From JBHEMT01 sp046262435 (GTDB lineage: Bacteria; Chloroflexota; Dormibacteria; Aeolococcales; Aeolococcaceae), in the NCBI GenBank assembly GCA_046262435.1, contig JBHEMT010000028.1:1-36508 (forward strand): a stretch of 36,508 nucleotides of DNA. The letters run 5' to 3'. Positions 1-7,140 of the stretch are shown here, one piece after another; positions within the stretch are counted from its first letter, which is position 1, and every line of letters starts with the position of its first letter. Under the pieces are notes generated by a model that made no database searches, was not told the DNA's origin, and saw nothing but the letters and a program-made list of their open reading frames with translations. Made by a program: the position numbers and the translations under genes.

Positions 1-1292
1 CCCATCCCGTCGACCAGCTGGCGGGCGAGGTAGAGGCCGACGCCGAAGCCCCCCCGCTGCCGCACCAGTGGCGACTCGAGCTGGTAGAAGGAGGCGAACA
101 CCTTCTCCACCTGGTCGTCGGGGATGCGCCGCCCGCGGTCGCGCACCTCGATGAGCACCGCATCCTCGGCCCGCCGGGTGACGATCTCGACACTCTCCTC
201 GTCGGGCGAGAACTTCAGCGCGTTGTCCACCAGGCAGGCGAGCACGAGGGCAAGCCGCTCACCGTCGGCCCGCACCCGCCGTGCATCCGATGCCAGCGTG
301 CAGAGGAACCGGTCGCGGTCGGCGGCCTCGATGAAGCGCGTGATCACGCTCTCGAGCAGCGCATCCATCTCGACCATGGTTGTCTTCATCCGGATCTCGC
401 CCGACTCGAGCTGAGCGATGCAGAGCAGGTTGTCGGTGAGCCGGCCGAGGTGCTCCGCCTCGGTCCGAAGCTCGAGCAGGCCCTCCTCGCGCGCGGCCAC
501 CGGCAGACGGTCGCCCGCCTCCTGCATCAGGGTCAGCCAGCCCTTGATCTTCGCCAGCGGCGTGCGCAGCTCGTGCGAGGCCAGCATCATGAACTCGCTC
601 TTGATCCGGTCAACCTCGCGCAGCTCGGCGAAGGCGACGTGCTCGAGCTGGAAGGTGTGGGTCATCTGCCGAGCCCGGCTGCTCACCAGCTCGCGGGCCA
701 GCAGTCCACTGGTCAGGGCGACGACGAAGTAGAGGAAGAGACGGGTGATGAAGGTGTCCAGGCCCACGCGCGTGATGCCACCCGCCACCAGGCCACCCAC
801 GCAGAGGTGGAGCATGCTGATCACCGCTGCGCAGACGAGGCTGCCACTGAGGCCGAAGCGCAGGCTGCTGGCGATGATCACCACGTAGAAGGCCAGACCG
901 AGGTTGGACTCGAAGCCGCCGGTGAGGAACACCAGGACGGTGGCGATGAGGATGTCCACGCCCGACATCGCGTACTGGGTGCGCCGCCCCGGCAGATTCT
1001 TGGCGATCAGCGCCAATGTCGCCGCCAGGTTGAAGACGCCCCAGCCCACCAGGACGATGTCGACCTCGATGCGGTTGGGGGCGGACTGGCCGGGAAAGTT
1101 CACGCTGACCGCCGCGAAGATCAGCACGATCCAGCGACCCAGCTCGATAATCCGCTCGATCCCCGACCGGCGATCCTTGTCGACAGCGCTGTTCAGGTCA
1201 CCGGCGGCCGGGGCGACCAGGCTGACGTTGCGCGGAGCGTCGGCCTGAAGCGGAGGGTGGGCCACCGCTCCGGCGGTGAGGGTCGGGGTCAC
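1..1292 (-). CDS. Membrane sensor histidine kinase, C-terminus cut by window edge
   Basis: Transmembrane histidine kinase; autophosphorylates on His and passes phosphate to an unidentified response regulator. My translation shows about six hydrophobic N-terminal helices (coded roughly by 1130-690), then a HisKA H-box SHELRTPLA (near 560-580), an N-box DNALKFSP (near 200-215), and a G2-like GGFGVGLYLARQLVDG running into the window edge. Hence the 3' end is missing by a short stretch only. The G1 box reads DRGRRIPDD, lacking the usual second Gly of DxGxG. The start is uncertain: GTG codons at 1394, 1292 and 1265 are in frame, a stop lies at about 1436, and none has a strong ribosome site. It follows the GT-C-like gene on the same strand after a gap of 88-189 bases, so it may be co-transcribed or use its own promoter near a palindrome at 1420-1431. 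No extracytoplasmic sensor domain is visible; the sensory part is probably the membrane bundle. Confidence 0.85.
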   Translation of the reverse strand, partial: MTPTLTAGAVAHPPLQADAPRNVSLVAPAAGDLNSAVDKDRRSGIERIIELGRWIVLIFAAVSVNFPGQSAPNRIEVDIVLVGWGVFNLAATLALIAKNLPGRRTQYAMSGVDILIATVLVFLTGGFESNLGLAFYVVIIASSLRFGLSGSLVCAAVISMLHLCVGGLVAGGITRVGLDTFITRLFLYFVVALTSGLLARELVSSRARQMTHTFQLEHVAFAELREVDRIKSEFMMLASHELRTPLAKIKGWLTLMQEAGDRLPVAAREEGLLELRTEAEHLGRLTDNLLCIAQLESGEIRMKTTMVEMDALLESVITRFIEAADRDRFLCTLASDARRVRADGERLALVLACLVDNALKFSPDEESVEIVTRRAEDAVLIEVRDRGRRIPDDQVEKVFASFYQLESPLVRQRGGFGVGLYLARQLVDGM

Positions 1293-1419
1293 CCTCGCAC
1301 CGTGCGGGCGGCCCGCAGCGTGATGGCGGCCGGCGGAACGAGCGTGGCCGGCGTCCGGGACCAGGGCAGCATTGCCTTCGCAGCCTATCGGCACCCCTGC
1401 CGGAGCGTGACAACAGCGG

Positions 1420-1431
1420 GGAAACGTTTCC
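1420..1431. promoter_or_regulatory. 12-bp perfect palindrome, candidate operator
   Basis: GGAAACGTTTCC is a perfect inverted repeat centred on AACGTT, lying between the membrane-protein stop (1482) and the histidine kinase start region. AACGTT-centred palindromes resemble operators of LacI-family regulators, but no such regulator gene is in the window. It also falls upstream of every plausible kinase start, as expected for a control site. Confidence 0.3.
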
Positions 1432-1481
1432 GTTCAACTGCCACACGGCAACGACGACGGCCGCGACCCGGACTGGCCCGA

Positions 1482-3023
1482 CTAGACCGCAGGCGTGGGG
1501 GGCTGCCCGGGCGCAGCGAGCACCACCGCGCCCGCCGTCGCGTCGTGGTAGAGCTCGCGCCAGCCGATCTCGCGCAGAGCAGTGGACTCCTGGGAGGCAT
1601 CAGGGACAAGGGCCAGGCGCATGCCGTCCTTGCTGAGCTCCTGCTGCCAGTGCTTGCCCACCAGGTGGATCTCGAGGTAGCGGCTCAGGTCCTCGTCGCC
1701 AAACACCCCGGCCTCCCCATAGAGGAAGACAGCGCGTCGAGCCGGCAGCCGGTAGCAGAGGTACCCCCCCCACTCGTAGATGGAGTACACCCGCTCCCCG
1801 GCATGGCGGTCCGCCAGGTAGGTGGCGGCCTGCTGTGGCCAGGCCCGCGCCTCCTCACGTGCACCGCTCGCCAGCGGCAGACGGGCCGCCCCACTGGCGC
1901 CGAGGCTGAGCAGCAGCACCAGGCAGCCGGCGGCCAGGGCGAGGCCGCCCGGGCGGATCCGGAACCGGGGAGCGGCCCGACGCTGCCACTCCGCGGCGCC
2001 GTAACGCGCCAGCTGCACGGCGAGCAGCACCGCGAGCAGGGACACGTTGCGCTGCGCCTGCAGGGTGGCCACCAGGCCGCCGCCGACAAGGACGACGTCG
2101 AGGGGGTCTGGCCGCGGTCCCACCATCCACAGCGCCACCAGGCAGAACACGCTGAGCTCAAGCAGCCGGAGCCAGGGGTTGTGGAAGTCGGGCGACTGCC
2201 ACTCCACGATCCCGCTGCGCTGGGCGGGGCTGGTCAGGGTGGCCAGGATGTAGGGCCACAGCCGGGGGCCAGCGGGGTTGACCAGGGTGGCCACCACGGA
2301 GAGGGCCAGCGCACCGGCAAGGGGCCGAAGGGGGGCCTTCGACCGGTCCCGGTGCGCCAGGCGCAGCGCCGCGCTGGTGGCCAGCACCGCGATGATCAGC
2401 GCCAGTCCGGCGACCACCCCGGCGTGCAGGTTGACCCACACCAGGATGAGCGGCGGCAGCAGCCAGACGCTGCGGCGATGGCCGTCGCGCCAGCGGGTGA
2501 GCAGAAGCAGGGTGACCGCGAAGCCGAGCACGCTGATCACCTGCGCCCGGACTCCGAGCACCTGCGCTGCCACGGCGGTGCCGAGCAGGAGCCCAGCGGC
2601 CCGGGCGGGCCCGGGCACCCGCTCTCGCGCGGGCACCGCGAGCACCGCCACCGCGAAGGCGGTTGCGCTGAGCAGGCCCATCACCACCGAGGCAAGGCCG
2701 GCTCCCCCCAGGCTGACGAGCCGGTTGAGAAGCAGTTCGAATCCCCATTCCTGCCCCGCCCAACGGTTGGCCGGGAGGAAGGCGAAGGGTTCGACAGCGG
2801 GGATCCCGCCGTGGGCGATCAGGCGGCCGACCGCAAGGTGCCACCAGACGTCGGGGTCGCGCAGGCCCTGCACGGTGAGCAGCAGGGCGAGCCCGGCCGC
2901 GCCCAGGATCCAGCCCGCTCGGCGGCGGCGGTCGCCGTTGCGCGTGCCGGGGGCGGGGGCGCTCACCTGCAGAGGCTTCTCCGGTGCGGTGCGCGGGCGC
3001 GCCAGCGTGCCAACCGGGCTCAC
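1482..3023 (-). CDS. Polytopic membrane protein, GT-C glycosyltransferase-like (paralogue 1)
   Basis: About 513 residues with roughly ten hydrophobic segments and a soluble C-terminal region of about 120 residues. An acidic motif DPDVWWHL (residues 56-63) follows the first transmembrane helix, the position where GT-C glycosyltransferases carry their catalytic acidic motif in the first extracytoplasmic loop. Further blocks in order: QEWGFELLL, VRAQVISVL, VWVNLHAGV, VEWQSPDFH, YEWGGYLCYRL and a VFLYGE block. The same blocks in the same order occur in the upstream neighbour, so the two are paralogues. The GTG start at 3023 shares GTGA with the upstream stop, indicating translational coupling; a longer frame to 3062 is less likely. 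A glycosyl transfer role (polyprenyl-phosphate sugar donor) is inference from topology only. I do not recognise a named family. Confidence 0.75.
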   Translation of the reverse strand: MSPVGTLARPRTAPEKPLQVSAPAPGTRNGDRRRRAGWILGAAGLALLLTVQGLRDPDVWWHLAVGRLIAHGGIPAVEPFAFLPANRWAGQEWGFELLLNRLVSLGGAGLASVVMGLLSATAFAVAVLAVPARERVPGPARAAGLLLGTAVAAQVLGVRAQVISVLGFAVTLLLLTRWRDGHRRSVWLLPPLILVWVNLHAGVVAGLALIIAVLATSAALRLAHRDRSKAPLRPLAGALALSVVATLVNPAGPRLWPYILATLTSPAQRSGIVEWQSPDFHNPWLRLLELSVFCLVALWMVGPRPDPLDVVLVGGGLVATLQAQRNVSLLAVLLAVQLARYGAAEWQRRAAPRFRIRPGGLALAAGCLVLLLSLGASGAARLPLASGAREEARAWPQQAATYLADRHAGERVYSIYEWGGYLCYRLPARRAVFLYGEAGVFGDEDLSRYLEIHLVGKHWQQELSKDGMRLALVPDASQESTALREIGWRELYHDATAGAVVLAAPGQPPTPAV

Positions 3024-4705
3024 GCCGCGGCCCCCAGCCCGTCGCGCGCCAGCTGGCTGCACACCGTGCCCCCCGGTGACAGCGCCGCGACCGACGGGTC
3101 GGCGAGCCCGGTCAGGGGGCGCTCGCGGCGCACGAATGCGTCGCTGCGTGGATCGGCGTACACGCGGGTCCAGTTCGGGCTGTCGCGGAGCAACTGGTCG
3201 AGGCCGGTGTTGGTGTCGAAGAGCACGAGATCGGTACCCGAGGCGCGGAGCAGACGGTCCCAGTCCGGCCCGAGGTCCGCGACCCTGCCGTACCTGAGCA
3301 GACTCTCGTCGCCCATCAGGGCCGCGTCACCGAAGATGAACACGCGATCGCCGTGGTCGTGGAGCCGATACGAGAGATATCCGCCCTCGCCGTACTGGTT
3401 GAAGATGTGCAGGCCCCCGCGTGACGCGGCCAGCCATCGGGCCGCGCACACCGGCTGGTCCCGGGCGTACGCCAGATCGGACTCGCGGGCACGCAGTGCG
3501 GGGGCCAGCTGGACTCCGGCGTAGGTCACCAGGATCACTCCCATCAGGCTCAGGGCCAGCACCCCACGGACGAGGGAGTCGCGTTGCCGGGAGCGTTGTC
3601 GCGCCGGTGCGCCGGCGCGCCGCGCGCTCTGCAGACGACCACCCAGCAGCGACATCTGCTCCACCCAGAGCGGCGTGCATGCGGCGATGAACAGGGCGAT
3701 GTGGCGCACCGACTGCAGCGAGAGCGCGGTCGCGGTGAGCAGCAGGGCTGCGTCGCGCGCGGTGAGCCGGCGGTTGACCAGTGCGGCCGCCACCAGGCTG
3801 AGCAACATCACCTCGAACGCCACCACCTCGCGCATATGGAAGTTGGGCGAGTGCCACTCCTCGATGAGGGTCTGCTGCGCTGATGACCCCTGGGTTTGGA
3901 ACGGGTAGAGGTAGATGCCGGCGCCGTTGGCATTCAGCAGCGCTGCCACCAGGCAAACGCCGAGCACCGCCGCGAGTCGGCGCCGATGGGCCGGCGATGC
4001 GCCACCGCGGAAGCCGAGGCGTCCACCGACGACATCGGCAACCAGCATCAGGCTGACGAACCCGAGGCCGATGACGAAGCCTGAGTGCAGGTTGCACCAG
4101 ACCACGGTGAGGGGGACGAGCGCCCAGATGGCGCGGCCCCCGAGTCTGAGGTGTCGTTCGGCGAGCAGGATGAACAGGCAGGTGAGGGCAAAGGTGATCA
4201 TCTGCGCTCGCGGCCCCCAGATCGGATACCCGGCGATGACGCCGAGGACGATGCCCGTCGCCAGGGCGATGTGGTGGGGCCGGCGCAGGCGCGCGTTGAG
4301 ATAGACGCAGAGCAGGCCCAGCCAGGTCACCAGGCTGAGCACGGCGACGATCAGGGCGATCCCGCCGACGCGGTGGAGCAGGGCGAAGAGCACCTCGGTT
4401 CCCCACTCGTGCATCACCCAGCGGTGACCTGCGGCGGTGTACGTGTAGGGGTCGGTGGTGAGCAGGCCGTGGCGTTGCAGCACCAGTTCGCCGGTGCGCA
4501 GGTGCCACCAGAAGTCCGGGTCCTGGATTGCGCGCGTGACCGGGAGCAGGCAGAGGAGCAGCGAGGTGCCGAGCAGCAGGCGGTCCGGCCTGCCCATGCG
4601 TGCGACCCACCCGCCGACCCGACCCGAACTGGGGGAGGGGACGAGCTGACCGGCCGCCGCCGAGGCCGAGGAGCCGCTGCCCGGGGCCCTAGCCGGCGGC
4701 ACCAT
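3020..4705 (-). CDS. Polytopic membrane protein, GT-C glycosyltransferase-like (paralogue 2)
   Basis: About 561 residues. A Ser/Gly/Pro-rich N-terminal tail of about 40 residues precedes the first transmembrane helix, then DPDFWWHLRTGEL (from residue 62), HEWGTEVLF, PRAQMITF, VVWCNLHSGF, EEWHSPNFH, RHIALF and a C-terminal soluble part with NQYGEGGYLSYRL and VFIFGD. Roughly ten helices are predicted by eye. The layout matches the downstream gene block by block. I chose ATG 4705 because it overlaps the upstream stop (4689) by 17 bases; the frame remains open to 4927 but there it reads as antisense to the upstream gene. The C-terminal domain presumably lies on the same membrane face as the DPD loop. 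GT-C-like function is inferred from the early acidic motif; transport or another membrane role is not excluded. Confidence 0.75.
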   Translation of the reverse strand: MVPPARAPGSGSSASAAAGQLVPSPSSGRVGGWVARMGRPDRLLLGTSLLLCLLPVTRAIQDPDFWWHLRTGELVLQRHGLLTTDPYTYTAAGHRWVMHEWGTEVLFALLHRVGGIALIVAVLSLVTWLGLLCVYLNARLRRPHHIALATGIVLGVIAGYPIWGPRAQMITFALTCLFILLAERHLRLGGRAIWALVPLTVVWCNLHSGFVIGLGFVSLMLVADVVGGRLGFRGGASPAHRRRLAAVLGVCLVAALLNANGAGIYLYPFQTQGSSAQQTLIEEWHSPNFHMREVVAFEVMLLSLVAAALVNRRLTARDAALLLTATALSLQSVRHIALFIAACTPLWVEQMSLLGGRLQSARRAGAPARQRSRQRDSLVRGVLALSLMGVILVTYAGVQLAPALRARESDLAYARDQPVCAARWLAASRGGLHIFNQYGEGGYLSYRLHDHGDRVFIFGDAALMGDESLLRYGRVADLGPDWDRLLRASGTDLVLFDTNTGLDQLLRDSPNWTRVYADPRSDAFVRRERPLTGLADPSVAALSPGGTVCSQLARDGLGAAA

Positions 4706-5237
4706 CCTTGCGGCCCGACCGGCCGCGCCATGTCGCGTAGAGCTCGGAGAAACCCTGCGCGGGACTGGCGTGGGCGATGAAGGCATCGACCTGGCCCGGG
4801 GCCAGCGAGCAGCGCAGCCGCAGGGCACGCACCAGCCGTTCGCCCTGGACGCCGGCCAGACGGCGCTGGTCGCGCAGCCAGAGTATCGCCAGGAGTCCAA
4901 GTCCGAGAACGGTTGCAGCGGCGGCACCGAACACGACCTCGTGGAGCTCGCCCGTGCCGATCCGGTGGTTGGTGAAGAGCACCGCGACGGCCACCATCAC
5001 CGCCGCACTGAGGCCGGCGAGGCCGAGGCGCTGGCCGCGACTGCGCCTGACCATCTCATGTCGCTCATGGTCGTACGTCTCGCACAGGCGGATTGCGTTG
5101 GGCGACGCCTCGAGCACCGCAGTGACGCTCGGGGGCTGCCCGTCCGCGCCGGCGAGGACCGGTTCAAGCACGCGGGCGCCGCCTCGCTTGGGAACGGCGT
5201 GGCCCATCAGGGAGGCGCGAAGTGAGGTCACGCTCAT
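4689..5237 (-). CDS. Hypothetical two-TM protein
   Basis: About 182 residues from the ATG at 5237 (MSVTSLRAS); alternative starts TTG 5285 and GTG 5273 would add up to 16 residues. A hydrophilic N-terminal half with a Tyr-Asp-His-Glu-Arg stretch is followed by two hydrophobic helices (about residues 71-87 and 100-119), joined by a short loop containing GTGELHE. A basic, Arg-rich cytosolic tail of about 60 residues follows. No catalytic motif is evident and I do not recognise a family. It is the first gene of a minus-strand set with the two GT-C-like paralogues and overlaps the next gene by 17 bases, which suggests a shared job in envelope assembly; that is inference from context. Confidence 0.65.
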   Translation of the reverse strand: MSVTSLRASLMGHAVPKRGGARVLEPVLAGADGQPPSVTAVLEASPNAIRLCETYDHERHEMVRRSRGQRLGLAGLSAAVMVAVAVLFTNHRIGTGELHEVVFGAAAATVLGLGLLAILWLRDQRRLAGVQGERLVRALRLRCSLAPGQVDAFIAHASPAQGFSELYATWRGRSGRKDGAAG

Positions 5238-5354
5238 CGAGCCGAACTCGGGGGGAAGAGGCTCTCGGTTCACGGTGCGCCGCAAGTGTGACGCAGGCCC
5301 GGCGCCCGTGAAGCTTCGTCACCCGATGGTGTCAGCCCTGGAAGGGGGCGTCAC

Positions 5355-5777
5355 TCACGCCGTGGGCTGCGGCGCGTCGAGCAGGGCGGTCATGCGAGTA
5401 CGCAGGGTCGCGGCGTCGTACGGCTTGTTCATGAACTCGACACCGCCGAGCTTGATGACCGCATCGACGGCGTCATCCTGCTGCTGGGCGCTGAGCAGGA
5501 TGATCGGCACGGTGACGCCGGCGGCGCGGAGCTGCCGGCAGACGGAGAGGCCGCTGACCTGGGGCATCATGATGTCGCAGATCAGAAGGTCGGGAACCGC
5601 CTCGTCGACGGCGCGCAGGACGGCCCGCCCATCGCCGACCGCGGTCACCTCGAGGGTGGGGTCCAGGCCCAGCCGGATCTCAATGAGACGACGCAGAGCC
5701 GCGTCATCCTCGGCGACAAGGACACGCCGCCGACGGGCGCCCGTTTCGCCGGGCGGCGCGGGAAGCTGTTCCAACAT
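5355..5777 (-). CDS. Single-domain response regulator (receiver only)
   Basis: A 140-residue CheY-like receiver with no output domain. Acidic pocket D24/D25 (VLVAEDD), phosphoacceptor D68 in LLICDIMMPQ, Ser96 at the switch Thr/Ser position, Lys118 in NKPYD: all catalytic receiver positions are present. The ATG at 5777 has AGGAG eight bases upstream, so the start is well supported; the frame extends further upstream without coding character. It is transcribed divergently from the DegS-type kinase at 6090. That kinase class normally phosphorylates LuxR/NarL-type DNA-binding regulators, so a receiver-only neighbour is either a phosphate relay or sink, or acts through protein contacts. Partnership between the two is inference from adjacency. 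Confidence 0.88.
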   Translation of the reverse strand: MLEQLPAPPGETGARRRRVLVAEDDAALRRLIEIRLGLDPTLEVTAVGDGRAVLRAVDEAVPDLLICDIMMPQVSGLSVCRQLRAAGVTVPIILLSAQQQDDAVDAVIKLGGVEFMNKPYDAATLRTRMTALLDAPQPTA

Positions 5778-6089
5778 CGCACAGCTCCTGTGGTTCGCCG
5801 GGGGACCGTCGAAGCCGGGGCGGCGCGCCGGGGCTGAGCGGGGTGCACCTGTTGTACCGCCGGGTCCGCGAGCGTCCGGCGGCGCAACCGCCTTGTCACC
5901 CCTCCCGCACACCACGTGGCGCCGGTGCCACGATGTAACCGGAGGCGCACCGGCGGCCGGCAGAGCCACGGGTATCATCGGGCGCCAGCGCAGCTCCGCT
6001 CGCCCGTCTTCGCTTCCGCCTTCCTGGGGGTTCTGCACGTGCCAGCCGGCGAACCGACCACGGCGATCAACCCAGGGGCGCTGTCCTCG
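5778..6089. other. Divergent intergenic region with candidate control elements
   Basis: 312 bases between the receiver gene (minus) and the kinase gene (plus). An inverted repeat CGTGGC-N6-GCCACG lies at 5915-5932. A TATCAT hexamer at 5973-5978 could be a plus-strand -10 box, but I see no convincing -35 at 17-18 bases. TTGTCA at 5893-5898 has no matching -10. No coding evidence beyond short antisense frames. Confidence 0.4.
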
Positions 6090-7103
6090 ATGCGTTTTCT
6101 GGTCAGCAAGCGCATCGAGGAGCTGGACGCTGCCGGCACGCGCCAGGACGCTCGCCTCAGCGAGGTGGCTCAGCGCCGCGCTGAGCTCCGTGACCGGCTC
6201 GAGGACATCGAGGTCACCTGGAGCCACGTGGTCAGGAACCTCGGCCGCTTCACGACCGATGACATCGAAAAGGCGTTCAACTCCACGGCGGTCGCCCGGT
6301 CCGAGCTGGCAGTGCTCGAGGAGCGCTTCCGCGATGTGGGCGCGCGACTCGCCGACATTCGAGCCGAGCAGGACGTGTTGCGTTCCGTCCACCGCTCGCT
6401 CGACGAACTCGCCAACGTGAACGGACACACGCCGAGCTCGAGTACGGCGCGGATGCGCAGCGCCTCACGCCAGGTGTTCCAGGTCATCGAGGAAGAGCGG
6501 ATGCGGATTGCCCGGGACATGCATGACGGTCCGGCGCAGTCGATGGCGAACCTGGTGCTTCAGGCCGAGATCCTGGAGCGGTTGATGGCCAAGGACCCGA
6601 TGCTTGTCTCCCAGGAGCTGGTGGACTTCAAGAGCGGGGTGCGGTCGGTGCTCGACGACACCCGGCGGCTGATCTTTGACCTCCGCCCGATGACCCTCGA
6701 CGACCTAGGCCTCGTGCCCACCCTGCGCAAGTTCCTCAAGGACTTTGGCGACAAGACCGGGATCACGACCCACTTGCGGGTCACCGGTGAGGAGGGCCGC
6801 CTCCCCGGAACCTTCGAGCCGACTCTGTTCCGGATCATCCAGGAGGCGACCAACAACGTCCGCAAGCACGCCGGCGCCGCCACCGTCGAGGTCATCGTCA
6901 GCTTCTCCCCCCGGGCGGTTGTGGTGGTGGTCAGGGACGACGGCACGGGCTTCGACGTGGCCGCCACCGAGGCGCGCCTCGATGCCACCCGCAACCTCGG
7001 CATGATCTCCATGCGCGAGCGCGCCGACCTGGAGAAGGGGTCGCTGCAGATCCGGTCTCAGGTGGGCAAGGGCACGGAGATTCGCGCCGCGTTCGAGTGG
7101 TAG
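6090..7103 (+). CDS. Soluble DegS/NarL-family sensor histidine kinase
   Basis: About 337 residues from ATG 6090 (MRFLVSKRIEEL); GTG 6039, which has GGGGG upstream, is an alternative adding 17 residues. No transmembrane helix. A long predicted coiled coil (about residues 5-110, heptad-like Leu/Glu/Arg) precedes the HisKA_3 dimerisation and phosphoacceptor region with H145 in ARDMHDGPAQSMANLV. That sequence is very close to the DegS-type H-box. The HATPase part follows: N-box EATNNVRKHA (252-261), G1 box DDGTGF (283-288) and GMISMRERA (304-312). All catalytic boxes are intact. It is a cytoplasmic kinase, so the signal is probably intracellular or delivered by a partner. Its divergent neighbour is a receiver-only protein; the Lhr helicase gene starts within about 40 bases downstream and may be co-transcribed. 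Confidence 0.9.
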   Translation: MRFLVSKRIEELDAAGTRQDARLSEVAQRRAELRDRLEDIEVTWSHVVRNLGRFTTDDIEKAFNSTAVARSELAVLEERFRDVGARLADIRAEQDVLRSVHRSLDELANVNGHTPSSSTARMRSASRQVFQVIEEERMRIARDMHDGPAQSMANLVLQAEILERLMAKDPMLVSQELVDFKSGVRSVLDDTRRLIFDLRPMTLDDLGLVPTLRKFLKDFGDKTGITTHLRVTGEEGRLPGTFEPTLFRIIQEATNNVRKHAGAATVEVIVSFSPRAVVVVVRDDGTGFDVAATEARLDATRNLGMISMRERADLEKGSLQIRSQVGKGTEIRAAFEW

Positions 7104-7140
7104 CGCGGCCGGTGTGGGGCCGGTTGACAGAATTAGCCGA

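Noticed and set aside
2736..2744. TTCGAATCC, resembling a tRNA T-arm
   Set aside because: It lies inside the membrane-protein coding region (EWGFELLL on the minus strand), with no acceptor stem or anticodon arm around it.
450..3524. Very long plus-strand open frame (about 1000 codons) opposite the kinase and membrane-protein genes
   Set aside because: It is antisense to genes with clear domains and transmembrane pattern; its translation is Gln/His/Gly/Arg-rich with no fold signature, as expected from high-GC antisense frames.
7124..7129. TTGACA hexamer just upstream of the helicase start
   Set aside because: No -10-like hexamer lies 16-18 bases downstream; the next A/T-rich hexamer is misplaced and inside the coding region.
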